Assembly: GCA_034008185.1 (NCBI GenBank)
Contig: CM067084.1
Coordinates: 40,995,099-41,059,098, forward strand
Direction: 5' to 3'
From: Gorsachius magnificus
Lineage: Eukaryota; Chordata; Aves; Pelecaniformes; Ardeidae
Length of the DNA stretch: 64,000 nt
Shown here piece by piece: positions 27,501 to 40,580 of this stretch. The notes beneath the pieces are model-generated. The model was not told where the DNA came from and did not search any database. It saw only the letters and a list, made by a program, of their open reading frames with translations. Within the stretch, counting starts at the first letter, position 1. Each line of letters starts with the position of its first letter. A program made the position numbers and the translations under genes.

Positions 27501-29611
27501 ACGTATCAGCCCCGGTAGGTGCCTTACTCCCTGTTCATTTCCTACTGACCTTTTGCAATTGAGTCAATTTATTTTTTTTCTGGCATGACCTGAACAAGAG
27601 GGTGGAGACCCCTTACAGCTCTTCGTCTGTGGCGTGGATAGGGCCCACCCTCTAGAAGCAGAAGAGTCTACAGCTCCACGAACTGAGAATAAAAAAAAAA
27701 AACAAAACCAACACACAATGTATTTTGGGAAGTACTGAAGTCACTGAAATACCAGGTAGGTTTTTTGCTGTTGTTTTAGGAGAATGCCCTATTTAGGTAG
27801 GAGTTTTTTGTTTTTAAAGAAAAAATAACTTCTGAAGGAATCATCAACATAACCATTTAAATCTAGGAGAGGATTTCAAACTGAATACCTGGGAAATAGT
27901 CCTCTACAATTCAGAATTAGCTCACTCAGCTGTGGAGAGGCAGGATTTCAGACACATGCTGCTTTACAGTGCTATGGGCTACCTGCAGTGGGTCCCTTTT
28001 GGAATACTGGTCATTGGGAAACCTAAATCAAAACTCAGCTATGTGATCAAAGCTGCAGTATCCAGCATCTTAACAGCCAAGTTTTTGTTAGTCTAGCAAA
28101 AAGACCGTGAGAATATAAACACAATTGGGTCAGAGAGCCAGATTTGTTATCACTGCAACAACAGCTTTCTGCAGAACAGCATGTGGGATAAACATCTGCA
28201 TGCTGCAAAAAACGTGCCTAAAATTAGTTTCAGAAGATAGCATTTAAATTAAGATCTCTCACCAATAATTGTCATGGAAAGCACACTGAATTTCAACAAG
28301 AGCAAGTGTGGGGCAAGGCTTCCATTAATAAACTTTATCGTTAAATCTACTACAATTAAGTCTATACTGACAAAGACTCTACTGCTTATTAACAGTTCTT
28401 TCTCATCTCATCAATATGTTCAATTAAGAGACAGATGAACAGCTTGCTTTTACTGTTAAAGTGCTAGAGACTACATTTAGGTTTTGACAGTCACAGCAGT
28501 TTTGCTATGCCTTGGTGGCACATTTCATTGTAGTGTTATCGTTACAAACTGAAAAATCCAAACCCTACAAGCACACACAGGAAAACACTGATGGATAGGC
28601 TTAGCATTTGTATTAGCCTTGTCCACTGGAGGATGATTCACTTCAGAGAAGCTTCCAGCACAACTTCACTTACAGTAAGAACTTCTCCTAATTTTGCCAC
28701 CCTTGGTCTAAGCAACATCTAAAGCAGAGGAGTGATGTATGCTAGCCTTCAGTGTTTTGGGTTCCCCTCCCAGCCAACAACAGCCTGGGTCATACACTGT
28801 TCATAACCTTGGCAGCACACTCCTCTGCTTCTACCACTGCCAATACTAATGAAACAAAACTAGACGCAAGAGGTTTCTTAGAAACTTGGTGTTAATGCTG
28901 CCTGGCTGGAACTATCCGTAATGTTTGTACTAATTATTCCTGAGTAGATTAGACCAGAGAGTGCCAAGCCAGCCCAGCAACCCCTTCTGTGCACACTCTG
29001 CTGGGTGACCACATTTCTAAATTCAAAATTATATTACATGGTTGACACCAACACAAACTGCAACAAAGCTATGACTTTAAGAACCATTACAGCTATGCTA
29101 AGACAATCATCACTGAAGCACCTCGAATATAAGAGATTTAAAAAAAAACCCCTCAAGCAATATGTAAAAGTAATTTACATAAATAAAAAATAATCAAGCA
29201 ATACATAAGAAAGTATTTTTGTTAAAAAAGGCAAACAGTAAAATACAACCATAAAAATCCCAGTTTTGCTTTTTGTTAGAAATACCGCACAGAGTAAATG
29301 AAGAACATGGAAAGAGAACAAAGGGATGATTTCTACACAACAGCAGTTCAGCTTTCTAGTGCCAACATTTTGTACAGCACATTACAGTCACTTTTATGCC
29401 CTCATCTGCATGAGTCAAGTAGAACAGTTAGCCTTCATCTGGAGCCATAACATGAATAGGTACTTGTACTTCTCAGTAATACTACATTTGTACAGCCTCA
29501 GTTGTTCTCTCTCCTTGGAGGTAGAAGACTGTGGTTCTAATTTGCTTTTTTAAAAAGGAAACAAAGGAATATTACACTGCTCAGTGATTCATTTTAAATA
29601 CAGATTCACTA

Positions 29612-30358
29612 CTGGGTAACCCCCAGTATCAGTACAGGCTGGGGGAAGAAAGGATCGAGAGCAGCCCTGCCGAGAGGGACTTGGGCGTGCTGGTGGATGA
29701 AAAGCTGGACATGAGCCGGCAATGTGCGCTGGCGGCCCAGAAGGCCAACCGTACTCTGGGCTGCATCAGGAGAAGCGTGGCCAGCAGGTCGAGGGAGGCG
29801 ATTCTGCCCCTCTACTCTGCTCTGGTGAGACCTCACCTGGAGTACTGCGTCCAGCTCTGGAGCCCTCAGCACAAGAAGGACATGGAACTGTTGGAGCGGG
29901 TCCAGAGGAGGGCTACAAAAATGATCCGAGGGCTGGAGCACCTCTCCTATGAGGACAGGCTGAGGGAGTTGGGCTTGTTCAGCCTGGAGAAGAGAAGGCT
30001 GCGGAGAGACCTGATTACGGCCTTTCAGTACCTAAAGGGGGCCTATAGGAAAGACGGGGAAAATCTTTTTAGTAGGGCCAGCTGTGACAGGACAAGGGGT
30101 AATGGTTTTAAACTGAAGCAGGGTAGGTTTAGACTGGATATAAGGAGGAAATTCTTTACAACGAGGGTGGTGAAACACTGGAACGGGTTGCCCAGAGAGG
30201 TGGTGGAGGCCCCATCCCTGGAAACATTCAAGGTCAGGTTGGATGGGGCTCTGAGCAACCTGATCTAGTTCGTGGTGTCCCTGCTCACTGCAGGGGGGTT
30301 GGACTAGATGACCTCTAGGGGTCCCTTCCAACCCAAAACATTCTATGATTCTATGATA
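29612..30358 (+). mobile_element. CR1 LINE, 5'-truncated copy with intact C-terminal reverse-transcriptase reading frame
   Basis: This is the 3' end of a chicken-repeat-1 (CR1) non-LTR retrotransposon, inserted antisense to SH3RF1. One unbroken frame runs from about 29618 to the stop at 30266-30268. It carries the hallmark C-terminal ORF2 motifs [77 protein letters not shown] and a final LI before TAG. A short 3' UTR follows with the typical GGTTGGACTAGATGACC block. The element ends in the CR1 signature, two copies of ATTCTATG plus AT. The N-terminal endonuclease and the catalytic RT core are missing because of 5' truncation, so it cannot move by itself. The lack of stops or frameshifts points to a fairly young insertion. 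No clear target-site duplication is seen. Confidence 0.95.
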
Positions 30359-33300
30359 CTCAGGCTTTCAAACACTTTGTGCTGTAACACAAAGCACACA
30401 AAATTTAATCATTTTTTCTACCACCTAGAAAGAACATACCTGACACTGATTTCTTATTACAAGAAGAAAGTTGAATTGGAAGAAGTGAAAGGCTGGATAC
30501 AACGTGCAAGGTCATATGAAAAACTGAAGTCCACATACATCTCAATGCAATTTGCTGTTTATTATTATTTTTAAGGGAATAACATTACATCGAAATGACT
30601 ATTTTGGGTATTTTTCCTTCAAATACAATAGCAGACATGTAATCCCCACAAGATCACAGAGCTATAGCTAACCTGAAATGCAATATAAAACCTTATGTAT
30701 GTTTTCAAAGCTGTCTTTTTAAAAGCAACTTAACTTGTGAAAAAACCTTAATATATGCTTTGTTAACTATTAGTTTCTTTCGAAACAATAATGTTCCAGC
30801 ATCTGAAAGCTTATCCCAAGAGATACTATTTTCTCATTAAAAACAGAAGCCAGAAACAATTTTCTCCTAAATTAACCTCATCTTTACATTACAGAGGAAA
30901 ATGAGAAGAGAAATGTCACAGCTAAGCCAACACAAGCAACAAATGTTATGTTCCCCATCTGATAGTCAAAAAATAGAGGAAAACCACACTTCAAGCCATA
31001 CTTAATGTTGTGCTTTCTATACAAAATATACAATCAGAATTATTTTATCTCACCAAATAATTCATTGGGGACACAAGCAAGGAGACGAAGAAAAAGGTAC
31101 TATTTCCATAAAAAGTGTCATTAATACCTGCAATATGTGATCCAATATGACATGAGATCCAACCATCAAACCACCGATCTCTTGGCATGGATTCTCCTTA
31201 GCCTCTATTACAGCACTGACAGGGACAGCAAAACAATTCTCTGGCCCAATGACCCAAGCACTTCCCTGGGATGTGTAGCTGGTTTTTAATCCTTTTTCCA
31301 GTAGATATTTTATTTCACAGAGTGGAACAACTTCAGTTTTAGAAAGGGAGCCAAAAGTCTACAAGATTAAGCCACTACGATCACTAGTACCAATCTTCAC
31401 AATACGTTAAATAATGAACCAAAGGCTGAATTACCTTAATTAAGGTGATTCACTTCAGCGAGATTTAATGCATACTGACAAAATGACAAAACAGAAAAAA
31501 CACGGGACTTCTGTATCCAATACTGTTTTTTCCAGTGTCTTTGGAAAATGTGTGCAGACACAAAAAGCATAGAGAGATAAAATACAAAGTATTTGTTAGC
31601 CCTTGATCTGAATGGCTAGACAACCTTCACAGGTGCTTGCTGGCTTAGCCCCCTTAGAAAGAGAAAATGATAATTCAAAATAGTATTTACCAAGAAGACT
31701 CATAAAATCATGATTTTCCAAAAATAACATGACAAAGAAACAGCACCCACATACTTTGCAACTGTTAGTGCTACCAGCAAGTCCCGTGCTCTCTTGAGTG
31801 TCTTCTGTTGCCTTGACAGTTTGTGCACAGCTCTGCTTCTGTTTCCTTCTTTTTAACCCTCTCTCAGAAAACACATTTTACTTCGGGCACAATGACACGG
31901 CTCTGGTATTTATGGTAAGTTTTATCAGTCCTCATGGGGTAGTCCCCCTGTTCCAGATTTATTATGCTGATCAGCGCCTTTAGCAGCAACTCCTATTGCT
32001 TCAGCTACCACAGGGTACTTCTAATGAAGGATATCAACGGCACTTGTTGATTTTTACCAGATCTGTTTTCATGGAAGCCATTAACACTCTTCTGTACTCC
32101 AACAGAATATTTTCCAATGTATATTTTAAGAGCAAAGTTCAAAATTGCGATTTTATTTCTATAGCTACAAGACCTTGAAAAATTATAAACACGGTGAGTA
32201 TTAACATAAGACCACTTTGGACAGATTTCTTCCATTAAACTTAATATGCTGAATAGAAGAAAGAATCTGCAAAAAGTATTCTTTTTTCAAAATACAGCAC
32301 AAATCAAATGCTATTTCATCCATTGAGTACTGCTACTAAGACATGCAGATTCATTTATCCTAACAAAAATCAACTACCTTCCCTGAAAATAAAGCACAGT
32401 TTGGCATCTAACAGTATGTTCAGCCTAGACTTCAGTAATTGGGAGTCTGCACCGAAAACCAGAGCTCTGTGGTGCTGACAAAGCCCTGCCATTTGATTTC
32501 TGTTTGGTGCCGAGTTTGGTCTGCCTTTGTACAAAGCAATGGGTTTTCCCTCAGTCAAAAAGCCACACTCTGCTGAAAGTTTCATTGACTCTATCTCTTT
32601 CCCCAAAATGAAACACGCAGAAAGAATGCGAATCTGAGTTTTTAAACACATTCATGCATTCAAACCTTGAAAAGGCATAACTTGATTTTAGCTTATCTGA
32701 AATCTTACAAATTCTTACTAATGTTCTAGCTTTGAGAACCAGAGGTTATTTGACTTCCCAAGCATTAGATGCTGTTTCTAGGAAGATGTGGGGTCCTAAC
32801 CTTACACTGTTGATAGCAGTTAGAAGAGAGTGTGCCATGACTTCCTAAATGAGACTGCAGCCAACGTCCAGATCTGAGGGTGAGGTTATCTGTTTAAGCA
32901 TGAAGAGGATTTCTCTAGCTTCATAAGGTACCTTACGCAAACAAAACTTACGAATTCCTGGAGGCAACTATTTAACATTTGCTCGAAACACATGATTTGG
33001 AATACTTTGCTTTCCATTTACTACAGGTGAGACTAACCAAGCCCAGCTATCAAACATGCTGTGGTTATTGTGTACTGGGCTACAAGATTTTTCAAGCTAT
33101 AAAAGTTATGTCTAATTACAATGACCAAGTTAGTGCTTCTGTTTGATTCAGATAAACTACCTTGAACTTCAATCTCACAATGTGCAACTGGGCTTCAACC
33201 TGACTATATCTAAAGGAAGCTGCACAGAAATACCCTTGTAAGCAGATGAAAAATTTTACACAGAGATTTCTTCTGAAGACTGTGCCTCTGAATGTTATAA

Positions 33301-36300
33301 ATCCATACCCTCCTATTACTGCAAGTATAAAATTGGCTCTAAAATAAATTTATTTCTTCTTTTTTAACAATTCTTAATCTAAACTCTTTATTTGTGAACT
33401 GACCAGTAAACTCCAGGCAACCACAGCCTACAAAAACCGACAACCAAGAGCATAAACTTCAACAACCAACCTATTTCATAAACTCTCCTAACTCCCATCA
33501 ACACCAAAAATAAGGAATTGTGTAGTATAGCCTAACTGCAAGTGCATTGCAGACATTTCAAAAGTTCTAGAAGGATTAAAGATGCCACGTTACATAAAAT
33601 TTTACTCAGAGAATATTTTTGAAATAACATCTGAGTTTGCATATAAAATTCTGCGATTGCTGCAGGGAAAAAAGGCACAAACACTTCCTGACAATTGTGC
33701 TGTTTTAATTCATCCCCCCTTTTTTTCCTTGCGATTCCTTTGGTGAAAACTCAGAAAATTAGAGTATTACACTAAAAAAAAAAAAAAAGGCTCCCTATCC
33801 ATCACTAAGTGTGCAATTACAAATATTTCCTATTTAACCGCATCAAACATAATATTTAATATTTTATTAAAGAAATAAAACCACACAACCTTTGTACGGA
33901 GCATGTAGAATAACCAGTTCCTCTTCTATGCCATTTAGAATAAATTTTGACTTCTCTTACGTTGTTTCTTTTAAAGACAGGGAGCTGGTAAAATAACAAA
34001 TAGGGAAGCATAAATGACATCAGCTCCCTGTTGCAAGCAATAAAATTCTGAATTGAATATGTGAAAAAGTATGATTTCCTGGGTAAAGAGCATATGCCCA
34101 CCACAGGAGCTGAAGTTAGAAATAAGCTGTCATTGACTCTTATGTTTCTTTCTGAGTTTAGAGGTTTCAGCATAAACATTTTTTGAAATTGTAAACTGCT
34201 TTGGGAATCTGTTTCCAGAAACAGCCCACTAGCTATTCTATTTCTTCACTGAAAAACCAATTCCATTTACTAGTGAAAGTAAATCCCCTTACTGAAGAGA
34301 AATCACATATTTTGAAAACATAATTCTAGAAAGATAGTTTTCCTTTTACCTATTACAGAAGGGTGAACTGCTCTAAGGGACTAAAAACATACTAAAAACA
34401 TTCTGTTATTTTGCTTGGGGAACCTGCCCCACAAAATTCATTCTTCTTACCTGTCATGACTAAATTCAAAAGAATAGCATGTGGGATTGTAGCCATGCTC
34501 TGTAATGCCAGTAGGATGTTTACGTCCTTATTTTCAGCTTTTACTGACTGAAGGACTACACAAGGAAACATGAAAGCAAGGTGAAATGCTACCAAATCAG
34601 AATAGTCACAAATGCTCTATTTTTTTTTTTCTTCCTTCTTTGAGAATCTTTTCCGATTTCCAAGCAATTCCTAGGACACTAGCCCACCTTTTCCTATATT
34701 ATTTTTGAGTTAATTGAATGGAAGATTTAAACTTGTAGCTTTATTGGTTCTCTAAGTACTGTGATAATAGTTTATTAGTACTAAAATTGACATTTTTAGA
34801 ACCCTGTGAAGAATCCCAAGGTGCTTGAGAGAGATGCCAGAAATAATCCTCACAGTCCTCAATAAGAAGTTCTTCAACCATTTTGAAACTGAAATATTCT
34901 AAATGTCACATAGTACATGACACACTATTTCAAAATAAACAATGAAAAATGAAACACACAGTATTTTAAAGTTAAGAGACACACACACTGGGCAAAAATA
35001 GATGGTATGTGAGTCAACACACTTAATTCTTGTTCTCACCTCTTGTCTAGCCAAGTCCTCCATATCAACTTTTCTATTTTGATGCTCTCCAAAACCTTCC
35101 TCAAAAATCAAGCGGTCTTTTCATCTTGTTCCTCTAGCACCTCTTCCTCACCAGGTCTCCAATTCCAGTGAGCAGAGAGTCATTTGCTTGATGCAATTCC
35201 CTCCATTGTCATTTTTTATCCAATCCATCTATTGCTATGTTCCAAATCTACTACCCTAGTTCGTTTTCTTTCAAGATAATTCACTATCCCTCTGCTCCCT
35301 TATTACTTGACCTTTCAGGTCTTTATCACCCACCAGTATTGAAGTTTCTCTGCTTTCCAGTCATCTCCTCCCAGAGGCCTTCTCCCATTCTTTCAACAAG
35401 ATGAGTTATTGCTTTCATGCCTCATACTCACTGCGCGCTCCACTCTTCTACTGCCCTCTCCAAATGCAAGGTCACCCTTGGCACCTCCTGGAGCTGGCTT
35501 GCACCCCACATCTACTTCCTCTGCTCCTACTGTGGTACTGTGTGAACACATCTGGCAGGGATCCTCATGTCAGGCTGAATTCTTCCACTATAAACTGGTA
35601 TTGGGTTTTTTCCTTCCTCCAGCTCCTCTACCTCAGGAGCTCTGCTCAGGAGACAGACACAGCTTAAGTTCAATAGGGCTAGAAGAGCCAAAACTGAACA
35701 GAAGTAATATGCAGACTGCAGTGGAGGCCAATACCACATTATCTGCATTAATGTGTTTTAAATTCTGGTCCGCAGACTACTGGTTGCCTGAAAGATTTTT
35801 CAAAGATAGCCTGTGAAACAACTGCAAAGTAGTTTTTAATCTGCATATGCATAATGGCAAGGAAACAAACTGTTATTTTTATTTACCTCATTCTGTATTT
35901 AAAATTTAATCTAATTTTACTGGGCTGTTAACAAGGAATTAATGCATTTTAAAAATTCCTTTATACCCACCCCCCCAACCCAACTCCATTCAACTTTTTC
36001 CTCAAGTTGTAGGTATTGTGCTAATGCATCTTACACTCAATGGAAGTTCAGATCAGCATTTCTTAACCTTTCAAAGCTCAGTGTAGGTATCAACACTTAT
36101 TTCTGGAAGACCTATATGTCTTCTAAAAGATTATCTATTCATCTACTTATTGACTATCCCTGCCCTGCTTAGACCAAAGATCTAAGAGGATTACAGAACC
36201 TGGTGGCAAGGCTGAAGACTTGTTAACTTAATAAGGCTGTGGATTTTAAACTGTGTTAAAATAAACAGGTTTTGAAAATGGCTTAACTCTGCCAGTGTGG

Positions 36301-38431
36301 ATAAGATTTAAGAGTCTCCTCTCAGGTCTTTATCTAGCTCATGAAAAAAGCTGACCATGTGAGATAGCAGGGCACTGGCATACACGAACAAGTGAAGGTC
36401 CATGAGACATTGATTTTCTTTTAGCAAGCTCTCAGCTTCAGAATAAAAGCTCCATCTTCACTCAGAGGCATATTACCACAGTACACTGAATTCATCTTTA
36501 CTGGATTTGTTTAAAATAAGCTTCTAGAACAGCTATGCCCTATATATGCCAGCCCAGATAGTCATCTGATTATCTTTGAATACTTTTCATTGTAACACTT
36601 TTTAATCAGTCATTTAACTCATTCTTCCCCAATTTTTTATATAAATAAAATGCAGACTATAACCTAAAGAATTAAGATAGCATGCTAATAAAGAATAATT
36701 GAAGAGGCTTGTTTCAAATTATTCAGTATTGGTCCTCTTGCTCCTCTGTGCAAGTAAGACTAGATTCCTTTTCTTGAGTTCAGCTGCTTGACAGTCTGGT
36801 AGGAGCGAGTACTTTTGTTTTTAACCAGAGCTTTTCAAAAGCTTGTCTTGTAAAATTGCAGTTCACACAAGATAAAACAGTACTTCCATTCTTTAAAGAG
36901 TTTTTTTAATGTACATGTATATTTTGAAAGTTTAGGTGCTGACAAGAGGAAGTCAAGAGAGGTACTATGCACATCTTTCCCTTTATAAAAAGGAGAGCAA
37001 AATTACCTCACCTTACTGCAATACTTATGCCATGAAACAAAATCAGTTCTATTAACAAAGGAACACTAAAGACTGAGGAGTGCTTCAAGTGTTATGAAGT
37101 CCAATAGGACATTCTCTGATGCCTGGCAGCACTCCTTCACTTCAGAGAGGAGGAGAACGATATCTGTATTAATTTTTAAGCAACGCTGAAATGCTTACCT
37201 TTGATGAAAATGCATTTATGATTAATAGCATGCTTCCCAGCTAGAAACTGTAAAATTATACTTTGCACATTTACAGAAAATAAAAACGGACAATCTATAT
37301 TTGGCTCTGAAGAATCATGCCAACTTGGAAGATAGAACAGTTAAGCACCAGACCAGAGCTTTTAGTTAAATGAAAACAAACCCACAAAACCCCACAAATT
37401 TATACCGTATTTTAAAAATTGTATGTGAAAGGGTAAACATATCAAGACCATTTCAAACAAAATTACTGTGTGAGAGAGACAGTGCATATACATCCGCACA
37501 AGAGAATCTTGTTCTCATTTTTCGGAGATCAGACACATTCTTGCAGGTTTGGGGTTTTTTTATACTTGAGAGTTTCAATGGTGGTGGGAATTAATCAAGG
37601 GCCAAATATGACAGGAACAAGGACCTAGACAAGAAATTAAATTCCTTAAAATTCTGAAGTGTTCATCCTCTTAAACTACAAAAATTTAACTATGGATAAC
37701 AAATATGTGCTCGAGTGCCACAAGTGTCAAATGAGCATCACAGTCCTAAGCTTCTAAAGGTACAGGAATAAGTGATTTCTGTGGTGGATTCCTCATGTGT
37801 GCCACTGTTTATTTTCACGTACCAGGCTCAGATTCTGAGATGCTTTGGGAACAGTGTCTATAAATGAAACACGAAGAGTTGAGTTTGAGTTCTGTGTTTC
37901 ATTTTCCTCTCAGCTGGAGAATGTGAACCTGTATGTTTCCAGGAAACACTGAATGACATTTTGAAGACAGGCATATAAGCATCACATGTCAAAGACTTCC
38001 AAATTGTGGACTCAGTTTCTCTCTTCGGAGTGATTGTTCTTACCTCCAGAGCATCTTCCCAAGTCCCAACAACTTCCTGACATTTAAGAGCACAAAGAAG
38101 AGAAAACAGACTTAACTGTCTGCCTCTGTGCCGACCAAGACCAGCTAGGGGCTTTGTACCCAAACTGCATGGCAGCCCCAGCAACATCTATGGGGATGAG
38201 AATAAATGAAAGTAGCTCTTCAGGCACTCTCAGTGCAGCAAGTCTCCAACTAGGACTAGCCCCACTGTTTAGTCTGAAGATCAAACAGAGGACAGCGCTG
38301 CCATCTCCCCCTTTATACACAGAAAAGAAAAAAAGTGCAGTAAAGAGCACTTGGATGTACGATTCTTCCACCTCAGGGCTCCTCACTTTCTAAAATTAAT
38401 CCAGCTCACCTCAAAGCAGCCATTCTGGGTC

Positions 38432-38454
38432 AAAAAAAAAAAAAAAAAAAAAAA
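38432..38454 (+). repeat. Poly(A) run, 23 bases
   Basis: An uninterrupted run of 23 A is followed by GAAACTGATC. No SINE or processed-pseudogene body is recognisable immediately upstream, so it is treated as a simple homopolymer. Confidence 0.85.
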
Positions 38455-40329
38455 GAAACTGATCTAGTGCAACTAACCCAAGAATTCACTACTGATTTTC
38501 TGAGATGAGATTCTCTGTCTACTAACAAAGAGGCATCTGACAGGAACTGAGACGTAACAGATGCACACTTTTCTTTTGTGCACACAGTAACAAAGTACAA
38601 ACAGGGCTCACCACATATTTCAGCTTTAATTACAGACACATTCTTGCCCACACTAGGATGTGCAAAAAGGCAACAATTTAAAGGAGACAGAAAAAACCCC
38701 AAACTTTCAAACCAAAGGAGGCTAAACAATACAGCAATATTAACCCACATTTTACGCTCTTCATTCATTTAGTACATTTAGTCATAAATACCACAAGAGT
38801 GTCTGTAGTCTAGATACTTCAACAGAACATTTTCTTTCTTATTGCTTATTTTATGTTCCCTGTGTTTGATAAGAGTCAAGGACAAATTGGACACAAGAGA
38901 GAAGAAAAATATATGTGTTTTTTTTTCTTGGAAGTAGTATACTAAGATCAGAGGCAAGGGAACGGTTTGAGTAAAGGACAAAGATGGAGCCAAAGAAAAG
39001 ACCAAGGAAGGTGTTAAGCATGTCATAAGGAGAAGGCCAAATGCGCTGCAAGGGGAAGTCCACCAAAAGACAGACAAACAATTGAACATAACAAGTTTCC
39101 AACTTTATTATCACAGCCCCAGTTTCAGGCTTGCTGTTTTCCACCATTCTTATCCTAAACACTAAAGTGCATGGATAAGAGGGTAAGAAGAGGAAGTACC
39201 ACGTGGAAAACATTTAATTCAGGTAAAGGAGAGGGGAGGAGAAAGATTTCTAGTTGACCCCATCCCAGTCAGCCCCTTCAGCTCTTCCTAGCATGCAGGA
39301 TGTCTATTAAGCCACCCAACAAGAGGTACCCACTGCAGAAAGCCAGATGCTATGCACACAGAAACACAGCAACAGCACTACTGACTTTTCTAACCAGACC
39401 CTGGACCACCTATGTAAAGCAATTTTATTGGTATTTGATTTCCGTGGTAATAAGAGAAAAATTAAAAGATTTTTATTCTCTTTAAAAAGAACCGCTCCCC
39501 TTCACAAGCCCATTAAAAGTAAGGGCTTTAGACTTCCTTTTTGTTCAGAAGTTTAAATTTTCTGAATGATCAAAGCTTTTTGAGTAGAGCAATGACCTGT
39601 AACTCACCAGCCAAATTAAAGTGGAGGAAAAAAGACACCATTTTATTTCAGGTAGGCGGTTTTAAATAAATCTACGGAAATGGAGGAATATTAAATTGGA
39701 AAATGAAGGGAAATAAAGACAGCCCCCTCTTCCACCTGAAAACACAGCAATCATACAACAGCATCTTCCACTAATACACAAAAAAGGGGTATCATAAACA
39801 AAATAAAAAGGGATTTAAGCATCGCACTTAAATACTGTGGATTTATTTTTTAGTTTATAAACCAATTTACTTCAAAACCTAATTATTTTCTAAATAAAGG
39901 CATTACACTAGTTTAACAGCTATTTTATCAAGCAGATTAATGTCAGCTAGCAGATTAAAGATTGCTATCAAGGTTCAAAGTATGGAATTAAATATTTCTG
40001 TACTACCAGCACCATTCACATCAAATATTCTCTTTTTATTCTTTTCAAAACACACTCAAATCTACACACCAGTGTGCCAGTTGGATGCAGACTTCTCTAG
40101 CTGAGGAACGGAACACCAGCTTCCACACATTTTTTCAGTGTCTGGCTTTTCCTCACTGAGCTATTTATGCAATTCCCTATTAAACATCCAAACAAAATGA
40201 AACCCTTTAACAGTGTAACACTAGGCACTGGACCATCTTTGGTACAGGAAATGGATTATGAACAGCTCTCCAGTAATGGGGAAGCCAACGAATTAAAGAG
40301 TGAACAGCAGTATCTACTGACCTCAGCTG

Positions 40330-40580
40330 AGACTGTGGACCCATTGTAAAACACCCTACAGATACATCCAAAATAAAAGTCAGTCTCTGCCCTAGAGAGT
40401 ATACAGTTTAAATAGCGAGTCAAACAAAGCAAGCAGTATCAGTCATATCTGCAGATGGGAAACAGAGGCACAAAGAGCTTTGAATAACTCTGTGCAAGGT
40501 TATAAAGGATGTCTGTGGCAGAGCCAGGAACTGAGCCCGGAAGCTCTCAATCCTAGCCCAATGCCTTTGGATACTGAGAC
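40330..40580 (+). repeat. MIR/CORE-SINE-like ancient repeat
   Basis: The stretch strongly resembles the amniote MIR-type SINE. It has a segment like 'agtctctgccctagagagtatacagt', then 'cagatgggaaacagaggcac', then a decayed 'aggttataaaggatgtctgtggcagagccaggaactgagccc', then a tail like 'caatgcctttggatactgagac'. These correspond in order to remembered MIR landmarks. Divergence is high, as expected for a Mesozoic insertion. The similarity was recognised by eye; edges are approximate. Confidence 0.7.

Noticed and set aside
29609..29941. 110-codon minus-strand frame
   Set aside because: Antisense shadow of the CR1 reading frame.
35409..35816. 135-codon frame in intron 2
   Set aside because: No recognisable domain; other frames on both strands are also open here, which suggests composition rather than a gene.
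38432..38454. Poly(A) run as the tail of a processed pseudogene or SINE
   Set aside because: No retroposed body or target-site duplication is visible upstream of the run.
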